A stretch of 64,000 nt of DNA from Paenibacillus harenae DSM 16969 (GCF_000422465.1 NZ_AULV01000015.1:1-64000), one strand, 5' to 3'; positions 51,481 through 60,944 are shown, counted from the first letter of the stretch. Notes: generated by a model from the sequence alone, not told the origin. A program made the numbers and translations.

Positions 51481-52497
51481 TTAGCGGCCTCTGCTGATTC
51501 GGAATGCTTTTTCAACAAGAATAAGAATTTGAATAGCCACGATAAGTCCGATGATATAGATTAGGCCTGCCGTGGAACGATCCCAAATCCGGCTAACCGT
51601 TTGAAACGCTTCGCTCCCTTCCGGCGTCAATCCTGCAGCGGCCAATTGCAGCATAAAATCGGGATTCCATATGGTTAAGTTCGAGAACATGATCAGTGCC
51701 AGGATGAAGTGGGCAGCATTGACCAGGATATCAAAGCCGATTAGCTTTATCGTCCATCTGCCCGCGATCAACTTCATCGTATCCTTCAGAACGCTTAAAC
51801 CAAACACAGCCCAGATGAACGGCAGGAACCCGCTGAATACCTCTTCATTGAAAAATGGCGCTATCGTCGGGGAATTACTCTGAAATCTCCAAACTCCGAA
51901 TAAATCGATTGAGAAGGTAAAGAGGACTAAGAACAATACAGTAAAGAGGATGCCGGCAATAGGATCGCTCCGTTTTATACGGTTCCGTTGATCGGGCAGG
52001 GGAGCTAACTCGGACGGCTTCCACCTATCTGAAGTCATGATCCCCAAATTCTCCTTCTTAACTCCCGCATACTCAACCAGGCCAAAGATGATCGTCACCC
52101 ATGCGAATGCTTGGAAGCAGCCCATCAGGAGAGAAACCAGATTGCTTACAAAATGTTCAAGGATCTGGACGGGATTTATAATGGTTTCGATCAGGAACGT
52201 GACGGTCATAGCGATGCCAACGGACAGGAGTACGATTTTAAGAACAGACAGATAAGTCGTAAAGAGCTCGGGGCTGATCAAATATCTTTTTGTTCCCCGA
52301 TATTTCTCCGCCAGCTCTCTTGGATTTCCAAGCTCAAGCAGCACCGCCTCTACATCCTCCGAAGTCGCTGCTCCTCCTTGGACACGATCCTCCAGCATAT
52401 CCTCGATCAATCCCTGCAGCTCTTTCTCAATATCCGCTCTCTGCCGTTCAGGCAGCCTCTGTGTCACCGCATAGATATACCTTTTAACCAGCTCCAT
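51481..52497 (-). CDS. HAAS-domain membrane protein
   Basis: A 338-residue protein: N-terminal HAAS signalling domain (residues about 2-70, ELVKRYIYAVTQRLPERQRADIEKELQGLIEDML...LELGNPRELAEKYRG), then six membrane helices. HAAS proteins are regularly encoded directly behind a PadR regulator, as here, and are thought to sense membrane state. Start ATG at 52497, eight bases from GGAGG; the gene overlaps the end of padR by 14 bases. No extra partner such as a bactofilin or ABC gene follows. Confidence 0.85.
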   Translation of the reverse strand: MELVKRYIYAVTQRLPERQRADIEKELQGLIEDMLEDRVQGGAATSEDVEAVLLELGNPRELAEKYRGTKRYLISPELFTTYLSVLKIVLLSVGIAMTVTFLIETIINPVQILEHFVSNLVSLLMGCFQAFAWVTIIFGLVEYAGVKKENLGIMTSDRWKPSELAPLPDQRNRIKRSDPIAGILFTVLFLVLFTFSIDLFGVWRFQSNSPTIAPFFNEEVFSGFLPFIWAVFGLSVLKDTMKLIAGRWTIKLIGFDILVNAAHFILALIMFSNLTIWNPDFMLQLAAAGLTPEGSEAFQTVSRIWDRSTAGLIYIIGLIVAIQILILVEKAFRISRGR

Positions 52498-52840
52498 TGT
52501 CATTTCCTCCTTGAATTAAGCTATCAAGACTAACGACCATGCTCTTCCACTCCCGACAAAGCTGCTCATAAGCTTCTTTTCCCTTTGGACTTAGCAAATA
52601 GTACTTTCGAGGACGGGCCTCATTGGTATCCCATTTGCTCTCCAGTAGTTCTTGCTTCTCTAATCTGCGAAGGAGCGGATATAAGGTGCCGGGATCAATA
52701 TTAATGCCCTTCTGTTCTAATATTGTGACTAATGAGTAGCCGTATTGGGGTTCGGATAACTGGCTGAGCACACCGATGATAATCGTTCCGCGCCGCAGCT
52801 CTTGCGTAAGACCATTGATTGTTTCTTTGATGTCCGTCAT
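52484..52840 (-). CDS. PadR-family transcriptional regulator
   Basis: A 118-residue regulator with the PadR winged helix: RRGTIIIGVLSQLSEPQYGYSLVTILEQKGINIDPGTLYPLLRRLEKQELLESKWDTNEARPRKYYLLSPKGKEAYEQL, followed by a single dimerisation helix (subfamily 2). Start ATG at 52840 behind AGGAGTTGATGAT. Overlaps the HAAS gene; the pair is probably autoregulated. Confidence 0.92.
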   Translation of the reverse strand: MTDIKETINGLTQELRRGTIIIGVLSQLSEPQYGYSLVTILEQKGINIDPGTLYPLLRRLEKQELLESKWDTNEARPRKYYLLSPKGKEAYEQLCREWKSMVVSLDSLIQGGNDNGAG

Positions 52841-52960
52841 ATCATCAACTCCTGTTTTTATTATACTGTATGTAACACACTATTGTACATAGACCAATAA
52901 GATTTTTTATAAATTATTATACCCCAGTGAATATAATAGCCTCTTTCCGGACAAAAAAAA

Positions 52961-52984
52961 CCGCCATCCTTTATCGGATAGCGG
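52961..52984 (-). terminator. Terminator of the AraC regulator gene
   Basis: CCGCCATCC (52961-52969) with GGATAGCGG (52976-52984), eight of nine pairs, followed on the minus strand by eight T residues. Confidence 0.85.
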
Positions 52985-52999
52985 CCGCGGCCAGTTGTA

Positions 53000-53866
53000 C
53001 TATAATATGGAGCGTGCAGCGGCATTCACCTGCCGTAATTGGCGGGGGGAGCAGCCGTACTTGAGCCTGAACGTACGTTCAAAATGCTGCAGCGTATTGA
53101 AGCCGGAGCCGAAGCACACTTCCGTCACCGGCAGCTCGGAGCTCAGCAGCAGCGATCTGGCGAAGTTCAATCGCAGCTCCTGCAGGCAGCTTTGATACGT
53201 AAGACCGACTTGCTTTTTAAACATTTCACTAAAGTAATTCGCCGACAGTCCCGACAGATCAGCGATATGCTCTAAGGTCACCGGCTCGCGGAAGTGGTGC
53301 TGAAGGTACGACAGCGCCTTCTCTATCGAAGCATGAAGCGAGCCTGCCGCTCTAACCGGACTGCTTGTCTTTCGGCTATCGTTATTTCGGGATAGATCGA
53401 TGAGCAGCCGCTCCACGCAGCCTTGAATGACGGCTTCGCTCTCGCGATCGCGATGGCGGGTTTCCGTCCAGATCCGGGCAAACTCGCGTTCCATATCAGC
53501 GGCCGACTCGCCTTCAAACGTATGAATCAGATTCGTCGAGCGCTCCAGCAGCCGACTTAGCAAACCGTCTTTTATCATATGTTCATGGAAAATAAAATTG
53601 TATAAATGAATCGTCTGTCCGTCATCCGGAATGATCTCGTGAAAATCCGCCGTCGACAGCAGGAACGTCATGCCTCTGGCCATCGGCATGGGGACACCGT
53701 TCACAATATGCTTGCCCGTCCCCGATTGAACGAAGGCCATCTCGAAAAAATCATGCCAATGCGTCGATATCGTACGGCCAATCTGATGCTTGAACATTTG
53801 GTAAGGGGACGGCAAACTTAAGAAATTTTTACTGAGCAGCCGCTCAGGCGTCCTATTTCCCTGCAA
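53000..53866 (-). CDS. AraC-family regulator of the PhyH/isomerase cluster
   Basis: A 288-residue regulator with an N-terminal cupin (HWHDFFEMAFVQSGTGKHIVNGVPMPMARGMTFLLSTADFHEI, about residues 35-80) and a C-terminal double helix-turn-helix (about 185-288, SYLQHHFREPVTLEHIADLSGLSANYFSEMFKKQVGLTYQ and VTEVCFGSGFNTLQHFERTFRLKYG). Start TTG at 53866 behind GGGGGCGGCAAC. It is the third gene of a minus-strand set with the isomerase and dioxygenase genes, 23 bases apart, and presumably controls them. Confidence 0.9.
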   Translation of the reverse strand: MQGNRTPERLLSKNFLSLPSPYQMFKHQIGRTISTHWHDFFEMAFVQSGTGKHIVNGVPMPMARGMTFLLSTADFHEIIPDDGQTIHLYNFIFHEHMIKDGLLSRLLERSTNLIHTFEGESAADMEREFARIWTETRHRDRESEAVIQGCVERLLIDLSRNNDSRKTSSPVRAAGSLHASIEKALSYLQHHFREPVTLEHIADLSGLSANYFSEMFKKQVGLTYQSCLQELRLNFARSLLLSSELPVTEVCFGSGFNTLQHFERTFRLKYGCSPRQLRQVNAAARSIL

Positions 53867-53889
53867 GTTGCCGCCCCCTCGTTCCCCTG

Positions 53890-54696
53890 TTATTTAATAA
53901 GTACCGACTTTGCATGTTGCGCAAAATGATCGGTCATCCATTGATTCACTTCCCACAAATCAGCGACGGGCTCATTCGTATAAGGAATGGTCGGCATATA
54001 GCCCGGAGGCCCGAATTCCGCCGTAAATGTCGCTTCCGTTTTTCCCTGGCTTTGCTGATGCTCCAGCATGCGTCTCCACCAGCCCATAAACAAGGATAGC
54101 TCCGTCTTATATTCAGGCGCTGCCGGGTGAGAGACTTGAGGGCCTTCCGGGTATCCGACCCGCCCGTGAATATGAATGGTTCGCGAGATCGCTAGCGCGA
54201 TGGCATCCTCCTGGTCATCAAGATGCGATTCGCATACATTCATCCAATGGCTGAAATCCGCCGTGATGTGGAGCGAAGGGAATTTCCTCAGCAATCGCGC
54301 GGTCGTCCATGGCGTGAACATCGCCCTCTGCCGGTGCGTCTCGTGACCGACCGGAATGCCGAGGCGCTGCTCGACGGCGAGCGCCTCTTCGAAGAAACGG
54401 TCCTGCTCCTGCTCCGTCATGCAGTCACGCGCAGAGTGCGATACGATGAGTAAAGGCTCGAATGCTGCCGCGCGTTCCGCCTGTTCGGCAAAGCTGCTTA
54501 TATGATCGTTTTGCGTAAAAATTTGCGGAATGTAAGCGAACTCATACCGTTCCAGCAGCGATCTGAATAAGGACTCATTCTCCGGCGACGGCATAGGCCC
54601 TTCAATGCCATTATAGCCTGCTGCCGCTATTCTCGACAATTGCTCCTCGTACGTGCCTTCCAATCCCCACAATGCTTTGATCAGATTAAGCTTCAT
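53890..54696 (-). CDS. Sugar phosphate isomerase/epimerase-like TIM-barrel protein
   Basis: A 268-residue AP-endonuclease-2-type barrel: KLNLIKALWGLEGTYEEQLSRIAAAGYNGIEGPMP, GHETHRQRAMFTPW, ITADFSHWMNV, THIHGRVGYPEGPQ and TAEFGPPGYMP provide the usual metal ligands (Glu, His, Asp, His, Glu). Relatives isomerise or dehydrate inositols and keto-sugars. Start ATG at 54696 behind AGGAGGTTCAGT. The dioxygenase gene upstream is 25 bases away in effect, so the two form an operon. Confidence 0.88.
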   Translation of the reverse strand: MKLNLIKALWGLEGTYEEQLSRIAAAGYNGIEGPMPSPENESLFRSLLERYEFAYIPQIFTQNDHISSFAEQAERAAAFEPLLIVSHSARDCMTEQEQDRFFEEALAVEQRLGIPVGHETHRQRAMFTPWTTARLLRKFPSLHITADFSHWMNVCESHLDDQEDAIALAISRTIHIHGRVGYPEGPQVSHPAAPEYKTELSLFMGWWRRMLEHQQSQGKTEATFTAEFGPPGYMPTIPYTNEPVADLWEVNQWMTDHFAQHAKSVLIK

Positions 54697-54721
54697 ACTG
54701 AACCTCCTAGGGTAAGTTTGC

Positions 54722-55459
54722 TTACGCATTCACGAAACGGTTCCCGGCAAGATCCTTGCCTCTGGCCAGCCAAATTTTATGATTCGCATTTTTTTCTTCA
54801 ATCACCTTAGCTTCCGTCGAGAAATAACGCATCGTATAGCCACAGCGGCGAAGAGGACTTTTGTTCGGCGCGGCCCCATGAATGATTCTGGAATCATGCA
54901 GCGAGCATTCGCCGGGCTCGAGCTCGAAATAGACGGCCTTCGAATCATCAACCTTGCGGATTTCCGTTTCAAAAATGTTCTCGTTGCCGTCCACCTGATC
55001 ATACTCGGAGAAGCCGTTGTTATGCGTTCCCGGTATGACGCGCATGCACCCGTTTTCCTTTGAGCTGCGGTCAATCGCCAGCCAGACGGTTACGATTTTG
55101 TCGAAGCGGTCCAGTCGCCCGTTCCAATACGCGGAATCCTCATGCCAAGGCGTCTGCTTGCCGATGAGCGGCTCCTTGCAAATAAAGTGGCTGGACCACA
55201 GTCCGATATTCGCCCCGATAATCGGCTCAACCAGATCAAGCACCTCATCGCTCAGCAAAAATTTCAATAACCGCTCATCGCGAAAATGCGGCGTATCCAG
55301 CTCGCTGTTCAGCCTTCTTCCGACCTGCTCCCACTGCTCTTCAAAAATATTCGACAGCTCCGTCATTTTATCCTGGCTGAATAGCTGCTTTTTGTACAGG
55401 GTGTATCCGTACCTTTCGTAATGCTCGACCTCCGCGGTTGACAGGTTTACAGTTGGCAT
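54722..55459 (-). CDS. Phytanoyl-CoA dioxygenase (PhyH) family protein
   Basis: A 245-residue Fe(II)/2-oxoglutarate oxygenase of the PhyH type. TPWHEDSAYWNG holds the His-x-Asp-like iron ligands, IIHGAAPNKSPLRRCGYTMRYF the distal His and the 2-oxoglutarate-binding Arg, and CMRVIPGTHNNGFSEYD is typical of PhyH. Bacterial members hydroxylate small metabolites. Start ATG at 55459, eight bases from GGAGG; first gene of the set with isomerase and AraC regulator. The natural substrate is unknown. Confidence 0.9.
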   Translation of the reverse strand: MPTVNLSTAEVEHYERYGYTLYKKQLFSQDKMTELSNIFEEQWEQVGRRLNSELDTPHFRDERLLKFLLSDEVLDLVEPIIGANIGLWSSHFICKEPLIGKQTPWHEDSAYWNGRLDRFDKIVTVWLAIDRSSKENGCMRVIPGTHNNGFSEYDQVDGNENIFETEIRKVDDSKAVYFELEPGECSLHDSRIIHGAAPNKSPLRRCGYTMRYFSTEAKVIEEKNANHKIWLARGKDLAGNRFVNA

Positions 55460-55680
55460 TTGCATTCCCTCCGAATACGCATAGGATATTTTCATATTTC
55501 CTATAGTAATTGCTTCCCTGTTTGATTGCTTCCTATGGCTTCAGATAAAGTAAACATATTTTCGGATTTGGATTTCTTTTATGGATTAGGCCTGCGCCGT
55601 TTCCCGGTTCCGATCTTCACATAGACTATCCCGTACATCCATCGCTCAGGAAAATCCTTATTGCTGAAAGGAAGTATCCG

Positions 55681-56814
55681 ATGAAGATTTTAGCCATTGC
55701 CCCAGATAAACTGCCGCTCCCGCCAATCAAGGGAGGATCCGTCGAAGCCGTGATGCATAATATTTTTACTAGAATGGCCAAGACGGAACAGGTAACTCTG
55801 GTCAGCTGCACGCACGCGAGATTACCCAAAACGAATACGGCTGCAAGCGGAAGGCTGAAATATATACGTTTCCCCTATCCCGGCGGCAGCACATACATCC
55901 ATACGGCTATGAGAAAATTAAGAAAAAGCAAATTCGATGTCATTCAAATTGATAACCGGCCGACCTTTCTTCCCGCGATACGAAGAGCATTCCCAAGAAC
56001 GCCTATTATTCTGTCGCTCCACTCTCTTCATTTCTTATCCCAATTAACGCGCAGCCAAGGAAATGCCGTGCTTCGTCATGCGAACGGGGTGACATGCGTC
56101 GTCTCCTCGCTCTCCAATACGTTTAAAGCCAGATATCCGAGACACGCCGCAAAATTCAGATCGATTCTGCTTGGCGTCGACACCGTCAAATTCCGGCCAA
56201 GATCTCAAGCCTATAAAACCGCCATACGGAAGAGATATGGACTAAACGATACCTACAACCTTCTTTTTGTTGGACGAATCATTCCCAGAAAAGGACTTCA
56301 TACCTTGGTGCAAGCAGCCGCACGGCTTCGAAAAACGAATAAGAAGGTCACGATCGTCGCCGTCGGCGCCTCCTGGCCGGGGACAAAGAGAGAAACCCCG
56401 TATATGCGTAAAGTAAGGCGGCTAGCCAAAAAAATGAATGTCCCGATCCGGTTCACCGGATATATCTCCCCGAGCAAAATACATGAAATGTACCATCTCG
56501 CCGATATATTCGTTTGTCCGACACAGTTCAAAGAAGGCTTTGCCTGCGTAAATTCCGAGGCGATGGCTTCCGGGATCCCGCTTGTCGCTTCCGCTCGCGG
56601 CGGCATATTGGAGGTCGTCCGGCATGGGAGCAGCGGACTTCTGGTCTCGGCCTATCGGAGTCCTGCCGCCTTCGCTAAAGCGCTGGCTCAAATCATGCAC
56701 AATCCGGCTTTGGCCAAACGTCTTGCCGGCGGCGGAAGAGCCCGTGTCGTGTCGAACTTCAGCTGGGCAAGCACAGTAAGAAATTTAAAATCGTATTATC
56801 GGAGCAAAATGTAA
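55681..56814 (+). CDS. GT4 glycosyltransferase, CotSA-like
   Basis: A 377-residue GT-B enzyme. N-terminal domain MKILAIAPDKLPLPPIKGGSVEAVMHNIFTRMAK with the GGSVE acceptor loop; C-terminal domain with NLLFVGRIIPRKGLHTLVQAAARL, FTGYISPSKIHEMYHLADIFVCPTQFKEGFACVNSEAMASGIPLVASARGGILEVVRHG, the sugar-nucleotide-binding E(x7)E (EGFACVNSE). Its closest-looking type is CotSA, a spore coat glycosyltransferase. Start ATG at 55681 behind GAAAGGAAGTATCCG. Two bases separate it from the epimerase, so they share a transcript. Confidence 0.88.
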   Translation: MKILAIAPDKLPLPPIKGGSVEAVMHNIFTRMAKTEQVTLVSCTHARLPKTNTAASGRLKYIRFPYPGGSTYIHTAMRKLRKSKFDVIQIDNRPTFLPAIRRAFPRTPIILSLHSLHFLSQLTRSQGNAVLRHANGVTCVVSSLSNTFKARYPRHAAKFRSILLGVDTVKFRPRSQAYKTAIRKRYGLNDTYNLLFVGRIIPRKGLHTLVQAAARLRKTNKKVTIVAVGASWPGTKRETPYMRKVRRLAKKMNVPIRFTGYISPSKIHEMYHLADIFVCPTQFKEGFACVNSEAMASGIPLVASARGGILEVVRHGSSGLLVSAYRSPAAFAKALAQIMHNPALAKRLAGGGRARVVSNFSWASTVRNLKSYYRSKM

Positions 56815-56816
56815 CG

Positions 56817-57728
56817 ATGCGGATCCTCGTGACCGGCGGCGCCGGTTTCATCGCCTCGCATATAGCCGAACGTTTTGTTCATGACGGGCATCAAGTGACG
56901 GTACTGGATAACTTAAGCCATGGGAAAATCCGGCATATCCCCCCGCGGGTTCATTTTCTTCAGGCGGAGCTTGCAAGCCCGGAGGTCGAAGACCTCTTTA
57001 AGACGCTCAAGCCTGAGATCGTCTGTCATCATGCAGCACAAATCGACGTCGTCACCTCAATGAAGCAGCCGTTAGCCGATGCAGGCACGAACATTCTGGG
57101 GACGCTTGCGCTCTTGCTCCACTGCAGAAACTATGGGGTGCAAAAATTCATCTACGCGTCTTCCGCCGCTGTATACGGAACGCCAATGTATTTGCCCATT
57201 GATGAGAAGCATCCCGTCAAGCCGCTTTCCTGTTACGGCATTTCCAAGCATACGCCCGAGCATTATATCGAAGCCTTCTCGAATCTGTATGGTCTGGATT
57301 ACACGATTCTTCGCTATGCGAATGTCTATGGGCCCAGACAGGATCCTACGGGCGAAGGCGGCGTCATCTCTATTTTTCTAAACAAAATAGAACGGGGCGA
57401 GGCTCCGGTTATATACGGTGACGGCCAGCAGACCCGGGATTTTATCTATGTCAAAGATATCGTCAGCGCTAACGCTGCCGCATTAACCAGAGGAAGCCGG
57501 CAAATTCTGAATGTAAGCTGTAATCAAGCCACCTCTGTCCTGGAATTGCTGCAGCTGCTTGCGGTCCTAACGGGCAAAACGATAGTGCCTGCTTACAAAC
57601 CCGCCTTACCCGGCGATATCCTTCATAGCGTTCTAAACAACCGGGCAGCGATATCCGCGTTAAATTGGTCCCCCGAATATTCCGTTCCGGAGGGGTTAAA
57701 GGATACGCTCACCTCCCAATCAGGTTGA
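56817..57728 (+). CDS. NAD-dependent sugar epimerase/dehydratase (GalE-like)
   Basis: A 303-residue short-chain extended reductase: TGGAGFIASHIAERFVHDGHQVTVLDNLSHGK (NAD-binding GxxGxxG), ASSAAVYGTP (Ser), YGISKHTPEHY (Tyr-x3-Lys) and RYANVYGPRQDPTGEGGVISIF, typical of UDP-glucose 4-epimerases. It would supply an activated sugar to the glycosyltransferase just upstream. Start ATG at 56817, behind GGAGCAAAATGTAACG. A spore-coat or exopolysaccharide role is inference from the CotSA-like neighbour. Confidence 0.9.
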   Translation: MRILVTGGAGFIASHIAERFVHDGHQVTVLDNLSHGKIRHIPPRVHFLQAELASPEVEDLFKTLKPEIVCHHAAQIDVVTSMKQPLADAGTNILGTLALLLHCRNYGVQKFIYASSAAVYGTPMYLPIDEKHPVKPLSCYGISKHTPEHYIEAFSNLYGLDYTILRYANVYGPRQDPTGEGGVISIFLNKIERGEAPVIYGDGQQTRDFIYVKDIVSANAAALTRGSRQILNVSCNQATSVLELLQLLAVLTGKTIVPAYKPALPGDILHSVLNNRAAISALNWSPEYSVPEGLKDTLTSQSG

Positions 57729-57749
57729 TTCTTTAGCCTGGATAAACGA

Positions 57750-57787
57750 AACAGCCGGCCAGGATAGATCTATCCTGACCGGCTGTT
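57750..57787. terminator. Bidirectional terminator between epimerase and MFS genes
   Basis: A nearly perfect 19-base inverted repeat (AACAGCCGGCCAGGATAGA with TCTATCCTGACCGGCTGTT) and no loop to speak of, between convergent genes. Confidence 0.9.
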
Positions 57788-57795
57788 GTTCTTCA

Positions 57796-59145
57796 TTATT
57801 CATCAAACTTATATGACAAGGAAGCCTTCACTTCCAGCTTCCGGTTCCGGATCCATAATGAGCTAAGGAAAGCAACGATGCTTCCAATAAGCCCGAACAG
57901 GAATAAGTAATGGAAGCCGTCCAGCACATCGCTTTGCCCGTAGAGAAGAGCTCCCATCACGGTAACCCCGACGGCCGTGCCGATGTTGCGGCAGAACATA
58001 AGAAAGGAGGTCGCGATCCCCTTCTGATGAGGCTCTACCAGCTGCTGGGCGGATATCATCGATACCGTGGACGTAAGTCCGAATGCCAGCCCCATCACGG
58101 TCATCGCCCCGAGTACATACCAGAAGCCCGTGTCCTCGTTAATGAGGAAGAAGGTAATACCGGATAATACGAGCAAAATATTCCCGATCACCAGAAGCCT
58201 ACGGTATCCGTATTTCAGCACCCACTTTCCGGCCGGCACCGATACGACCATCCAGCCGACCGCCATCCCGAGCAGGGCCAGACCGCTCATAAACAAGCTT
58301 TGCCCGGCGACATCCTGCAGGAACAGCGGAATGAAGCTGCCGATTCCGAACAGTGCCGCGCAAGCCGCAAAGCCGTTCACATTAATCCATCGGATCGTAG
58401 GATCCTGGATTAACGATAACGGAACAATCGGTGAGGTCTGCTTTTTCTCATAATAATAGAAGATAACCATAACCGCAGCTCCGAGCGCGGCGACAAGAAG
58501 CTGGTACTGCTCCAGCACCGTAACCAGCAGAATTAGCGTGACGCCGATGGCGAACAGCACGGCACCTATGTAATCGATGCTTGTTTTCTTCGGCGTGTAT
58601 ACCTCTTTGTAAGGCAGCAGCGTCACGAACGCCAGCAGGCATACCGGCAGATTCACATAAAAAATCCATCTCCAGCTCATATATTCCACGAAAAAAGCTC
58701 CCAATAACGGAGCGAGAATCGCCGATAGCCCCCACATGCCCGTGAACAAGGCTTGAATCTTGCCCCTCTTCTCCACGGGAAACAGATCGCCGGCAATAAT
58801 CATCGGAAACGGCATCATAATACCGGCGCCGATCCCTTGCACCGCCCGGAAGATGACAAGCTGCACCATGCTCTCCGAAATGCCGCACAGCAGCGAGCCT
58901 GCCAGAAAAAATAAAATACCGAAACCAAAAACATGCTTCCTGCCGAAAATATCCGAAATTCTTCCCGCCACCGGGGAGAGCACCGTGCAAAAAATCATGT
59001 ACGACGCGAACGACCAGGCATACAGGTCGAACCGGCCAAGCTCCTCGGCGATGATCGGCATCGTCGTGTTCATAATCGTCGTATCAATGGAAGCGACCAG
59101 CATCGCCAATACGATGCTGACCATCACCGTCGTTCTGCTTTTCAT
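57796..59145 (-). CDS. MFS drug exporter, EmrB/QacA (DHA2) family
   Basis: A 449-residue transporter with about 14 membrane segments. Helix 1 has the family's SIDTTIMNTTMPIIAEELG (motif D1), loop 2-3 GRISDIFGRKHVFGFGILFF (motif A), and helix 5 RAVQGIGAGIMMPFPMII (motif C). Such pumps use proton motive force to expel lipophilic cations, antibiotics or dyes; the substrate is unknown. Start ATG at 59145 behind GAGAGGTGTCAGA. No regulator is adjacent. Confidence 0.92.
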   Translation of the reverse strand: MKSRTTVMVSIVLAMLVASIDTTIMNTTMPIIAEELGRFDLYAWSFASYMIFCTVLSPVAGRISDIFGRKHVFGFGILFFLAGSLLCGISESMVQLVIFRAVQGIGAGIMMPFPMIIAGDLFPVEKRGKIQALFTGMWGLSAILAPLLGAFFVEYMSWRWIFYVNLPVCLLAFVTLLPYKEVYTPKKTSIDYIGAVLFAIGVTLILLVTVLEQYQLLVAALGAAVMVIFYYYEKKQTSPIVPLSLIQDPTIRWINVNGFAACAALFGIGSFIPLFLQDVAGQSLFMSGLALLGMAVGWMVVSVPAGKWVLKYGYRRLLVIGNILLVLSGITFFLINEDTGFWYVLGAMTVMGLAFGLTSTVSMISAQQLVEPHQKGIATSFLMFCRNIGTAVGVTVMGALLYGQSDVLDGFHYLFLFGLIGSIVAFLSSLWIRNRKLEVKASLSYKFDE

Positions 59146-59207
59146 TCTGACACCTCTCTCACACAGGCCCGCTTATGGAATTGTCATTTTCACACAGCCG
59201 ACTGGCT

Positions 59208-59798
59208 CTACTCCTTACGGAACGCTTCATTGTAACAGCGCCTGCAGACCGGCTTATAATCCTCGTTGCCGCCGATTTGAATCTGTTCGCCCGCATTCAT
59301 CGGCTGTCCGTCGTTGAAGCGGATGACCATCGTTGCTTTACGGTCGCAATACCAGCAAATCGTCTTGATCTCCTCGATCTTATCCGCCTGCACGAGCAAG
59401 TTGTAGCTTCCCTCGAACAGCTGGTTTTGAAAATCGTTCTTCAGACCGAAGGCCATCACCGGTATATTAAGCTCGTCCACAACCTGAGTAAGCTCAAGAA
59501 TATGATGCTTCTTCAGAAACTGCGCCTCGTCGATTAGTACGCAATATATCTTCGAAGGCGCGGCGGCGGCGGTGAATTCCTTCACGCTTTCATAGAGATT
59601 CGTGTTCTCGTATACCGGAATCGCCGCCCGTTCGAAGCCGACGCGCGAACCGACCCGATCCTCGCTGCCCCTTGCGCCGACTGAAGGCGAATAAATAAGT
59701 ACCGGCTTGCCCTGCTCCTCATAATTGTGGGCAACCTTAATAATTTCAAACGACTTGCCGCTGTTCATCGTTCCGTATTTGTAATACAACTGTGCCAA
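59208..59798 (-). CDS. tdk: Thymidine kinase
   Basis: A 196-residue type II thymidine kinase: P-loop YGTMNSGKS at residues 8-16, catalytic region [14 protein letters not shown], lasso and thymidine-binding segments [20 protein letters not shown], and zinc cysteines CWYC and CRRC. It phosphorylates thymidine for salvage. The start is TTG at 59798, placed by GGAGGAGATTGGA; the family N-terminus [16 protein letters not shown] fits exactly from there, whereas the upstream ATG at 59858 adds an unrelated 20 residues. Confidence 0.95.
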   Translation of the reverse strand: MAQLYYKYGTMNSGKSFEIIKVAHNYEEQGKPVLIYSPSVGARGSEDRVGSRVGFERAAIPVYENTNLYESVKEFTAAAAPSKIYCVLIDEAQFLKKHHILELTQVVDELNIPVMAFGLKNDFQNQLFEGSYNLLVQADKIEEIKTICWYCDRKATMVIRFNDGQPMNAGEQIQIGGNEDYKPVCRRCYNEAFRKE

Positions 59799-59878
59799 TC
59801 CAATCTCCTCCACTACCCGTTCAGTATTCCTATTATACAGGAAGAAGGCGTGTGCCAAAATAGCAGGAGCAATAATTA

Positions 59879-60685
59879 TTAATTGGCTGCCTCTGCAGCA
59901 TTTTTATTCGATTCTTCCTTTTCGCCAGACAAGAACCAGCCGCCTAGGGCAATGAGAATGAGCACCAGGTAGAAGGTCGCTTTCCAGGCCGTAGAATGGG
60001 CGAAGCCGTGAGGAATGACATCTAACGACGGATGAGACAGCGTCACGACCGCCAATTTCACGCCTACCCAGCCGACGATTGCGAATGCGGCGGTTTCTAG
60101 CCCCGGCCTGCGCTCAAGGAGCTTAACGAATACAGTCGCCGCGAAACGCATAATAACAAGTCCGACAAAGCCGCCTATAAAAATAACGATGAAATGACCG
60201 CCGTCCATCCCCCCGATTTTCGGAAGATTCGTAACAGGAAGCGCAACCGCAAGCGCGACTGCGGCCAGAATCGAATCGACGGCGAACGCGATATCCGCAA
60301 CTTCAACCTTGAGGACCGTTACCCAGAAGCTGCTTCCCTTCTTGGCCCCGGTATCTTCTTTCTTCACCGCCGCGTCGACATTCTGATCCGCTTTCTTAAC
60401 GATCGCTTTTCTGAATAGATGATTCATGGCGACGAACAACAGATATAAAGCTCCGATCGCCTGTACTTGCCATACATCCACGAGAAACGATATGGCGAAC
60501 AAGGAACCGAACCGGAATATGAACGCTCCGGCCAGACCGTAGAATAAGGCCTTCTTCCGTTCCTTCTCGGGCAAATGCTTGACCATGATCGCGAGGACTA
60601 GCGCGTTATCTGCGGCAAGCAGCCCTTCAATGGCAATAAGAACGAGCAGCACCCAACCATACTCCAACAACAAACCTAACTCCAT
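59879..60685 (-). CDS. TerC-family membrane protein (YkoY/MeeY-like)
   Basis: A 268-residue TerC protein with about seven or eight helices. The paired acidic motifs of the family are visible: [20 protein letters not shown] and [21 protein letters not shown], which bind a divalent metal. A yybP-ykoY riboswitch precedes it, the known control of Mn-linked TerC proteins; B. subtilis relatives YkoY (MeeY) and YceF (MeeF) load secreted proteins with manganese. Start ATG at 60685 behind CGAGGAGGAATCAGG. The telA gene upstream is a separate unit. Confidence 0.93.
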   Translation of the reverse strand: MELGLLLEYGWVLLVLIAIEGLLAADNALVLAIMVKHLPEKERKKALFYGLAGAFIFRFGSLFAISFLVDVWQVQAIGALYLLFVAMNHLFRKAIVKKADQNVDAAVKKEDTGAKKGSSFWVTVLKVEVADIAFAVDSILAAVALAVALPVTNLPKIGGMDGGHFIVIFIGGFVGLVIMRFAATVFVKLLERRPGLETAAFAIVGWVGVKLAVVTLSHPSLDVIPHGFAHSTAWKATFYLVLILIALGGWFLSGEKEESNKNAAEAAN

Positions 60686-60727
60686 CCTGATTCCTCCTCG
60701 TTTTTTCGGTTAGCAGGCAACAAAAAA

Positions 60728-60758
60728 GAGACCTCTGCCTTGGATAGGCAAAGGTCTC
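60728..60758 (-). terminator. Expression-platform terminator of the riboswitch
   Basis: GAGACCTCTGCCT (60728-60740) and AGGCAAAGGTCTC (60746-60758) pair over 13 positions, with TTTTTTG after them on the minus strand. It lies between the aptamer and the TerC gene, so transcription continues only when it is prevented from forming. Confidence 0.9.
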
Positions 60759-60761
60759 GCT

Positions 60762-60858
60762 AACAACGTTGCAACGTTGCCAATAAAGCCGGAGAAGTGT
60801 ATTCTCGTATTGACGACTTTATTGTGGCAGCTACTCCCCTTTGTTACTATTGCTAACC
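60762..60858 (-). ncRNA. yybP-ykoY (manganese) riboswitch aptamer
   Basis: On the minus strand the hallmark AAAGGGGAGTAGC stands at about 60847-60835, followed by the two-stem junction and ending near CAACGTTGCAACGTTG and CGAGACC. The fold brackets the conserved loops that bind Mn(II). On binding, the downstream terminator is disabled and the TerC gene is transcribed. AAAGGGGAGUAGC in the loop and the neighbour gene TerC make the identification firm. Confidence 0.9.
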
Positions 60859-60944
60859 TGATACACTGATTTGTGCGGTGTTGCATACAAGTTGATACGT
60901 ATGGAGGTAGAGACGGTTTCTTTTTTTATATCGCTTACCGGTAA

